Both the position numbers and the translations under genes were made by a program. The notes below the pieces were generated by a model, which saw only the letters and a list, made by a program, of their open reading frames with translations, ran no database searches and was not told the origin of the DNA. From contig CAXBEA010000004.1 in assembly GCA_963974645.1 (NCBI GenBank), forward strand, positions 6,735 through 70,734: a DNA stretch of 64,000 nt. Direction: 5' to 3'. Positions 63,537-64,000 of the stretch are shown piece by piece (the first letter of the stretch is position 1; the number at the start of each line of letters is the position of its first letter). The stretch is from Motiliproteus sp963974645 (GTDB lineage: Bacteria > Pseudomonadota > Gammaproteobacteria > Pseudomonadales > Balneatricaceae).

Positions 63537-64000
63537 GGCAGTCGACGCCCTCATCTAATCAATAGAGTTATCCACCAGAAGATCCATTGTCACCACAGGA
63601 TGCGCCACAAACACCTGACCGCATCGCTAAAGCGTGTTCTGGAGGACAATACACGATTCATAAATTTTATTTTTCCCAGCGGTTTCCACCAGGCTCTTGG
63701 CCAGCGCTCAGATCACTTGTTTCCGGAAGCATCCTATGGATGGCTTCACAGCAGTCATCAGAAGGCACTGGGCTTATTAGAAAGTTTACGGAAAGCTGAT
63801 GCGGCCATTCAGCCGAACAGGTGGGTGAACAAAGGAAATCAGGTGAATTCGCGCTGGTAGATGAGGAATATCCGCAACTGCACTCATAAAGCGTTAGCAG
63901 CAGCCTATGAGCGGTGAGCAATCGATGCAAGAACGAGAAAGGGGACAAGTCCTGCCTTTTGCCCTGTCGACCCAGGGTAGTTACAAGCTCCGTGGTTTTT
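63537..64000. other. Right-edge region without a recognised gene
   Basis: Apart from the lyase promoter I recognise nothing. Overlapping short frames on both strands (about 63587-63948) have no family likeness and poor ribosome sites. A plus-strand frame from ATG 63907 (MSGEQSMQERERGQVLPFAL) runs off the window end and could be the start of a gene; it is too short to judge. Confidence 0.4.

Noticed and set aside
1..64000. tRNA, rRNA, insertion sequence or prophage
   Set aside because: No tRNA-like cloverleaf, rRNA block, transposase motif or phage gene was found by reading; remnants seen are decayed host genes.

Overview
The window reads as chromosomal DNA of a marine-type gammaproteobacterium, probably near the Oceanospirillales/Pseudomonadales. 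The evidence is gene content: a fused tyrA-aroA next to cmk, ihfB and lapA; the trio ubiG-mupP-yciK diverging from gyrA; rplM-rpsI-petABC-sspA-sspB in a row; fabV instead of fabI; and ubiX, SulP, TRAP and RND genes. Genus is not resolved. There are no rRNA, tRNA or CRISPR features and no complete mobile element.

Layout. 1-14500 is housekeeping: rlmN (cut by the left edge), ndk, a small conserved protein, a ComEA-like protein, pyrF, lapA, ihfB, cmk, tyrA-aroA, pheA and gyrA on the minus strand; ubiG, mupP and a YciK-type SDR on the plus strand; then rluB. Compared with the order I know from related genomes, serC, hisC, rpsA and lapB are all missing from their usual places. 14700-22315 holds an H-NS-like gene and a small surface-polysaccharide locus (WecA/WbpL-type transferase, two epimerases, a TviB/WbpA-type dehydrogenase, a CapD/WbpM-type dehydratase) ending in a ugd gene with a large in-frame internal deletion. 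22316-23100 is a decayed sensor-kinase gene. 23190-32600 holds an orphan small gene, fabV, cobQ and a tripartite RND efflux operon. 32766-33079 is a broken TfoX-like gene. 33270-38245 is sspB, sspA, petCBA, rpsI and rplM. 38544-44121 holds an OmpA-like protein, an EamA exporter, a flavin-reductase-like protein, ubiX, an MscS channel with a cyclic-nucleotide-binding domain, and a PagL-like lipid A deacylase.

44190-63536 is the accessory, catabolic part. A BauA-type omega-aminotransferase sits beside the frameshifted remains of its usual partner, an MmsA/BauC aldehyde dehydrogenase. It is divergent from a polyamine-type ABC importer (ATPase, binding protein, two permeases) whose upstream region folds into a possible three-way-junction RNA. 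A SulP anion transporter follows. The most interesting part is 53586-63536. A likely eight-gene minus-strand operon encodes an EutA-like Asp/Glu-racemase-superfamily enzyme, an M20 amidohydrolase, a complete TRAP transporter, an M24 metallohydrolase, a DMT exporter and a RidA-type enamine deaminase. It diverges from an Lrp/AsnC regulator, beyond which lies a diaminopropionate ammonia-lyase-like PLP enzyme. Together these suggest uptake and stepwise hydrolysis of an N-acylated or cyclised diamino acid to a 2,3-diaminopropionate-like intermediate, alpha,beta-elimination to 2-aminoacrylate and RidA-assisted conversion to pyruvate. The cluster borrows parts from ectoine-use (eut/doe) clusters but lacks the EutB, EutC and EutE-type genes, so its substrate is open.
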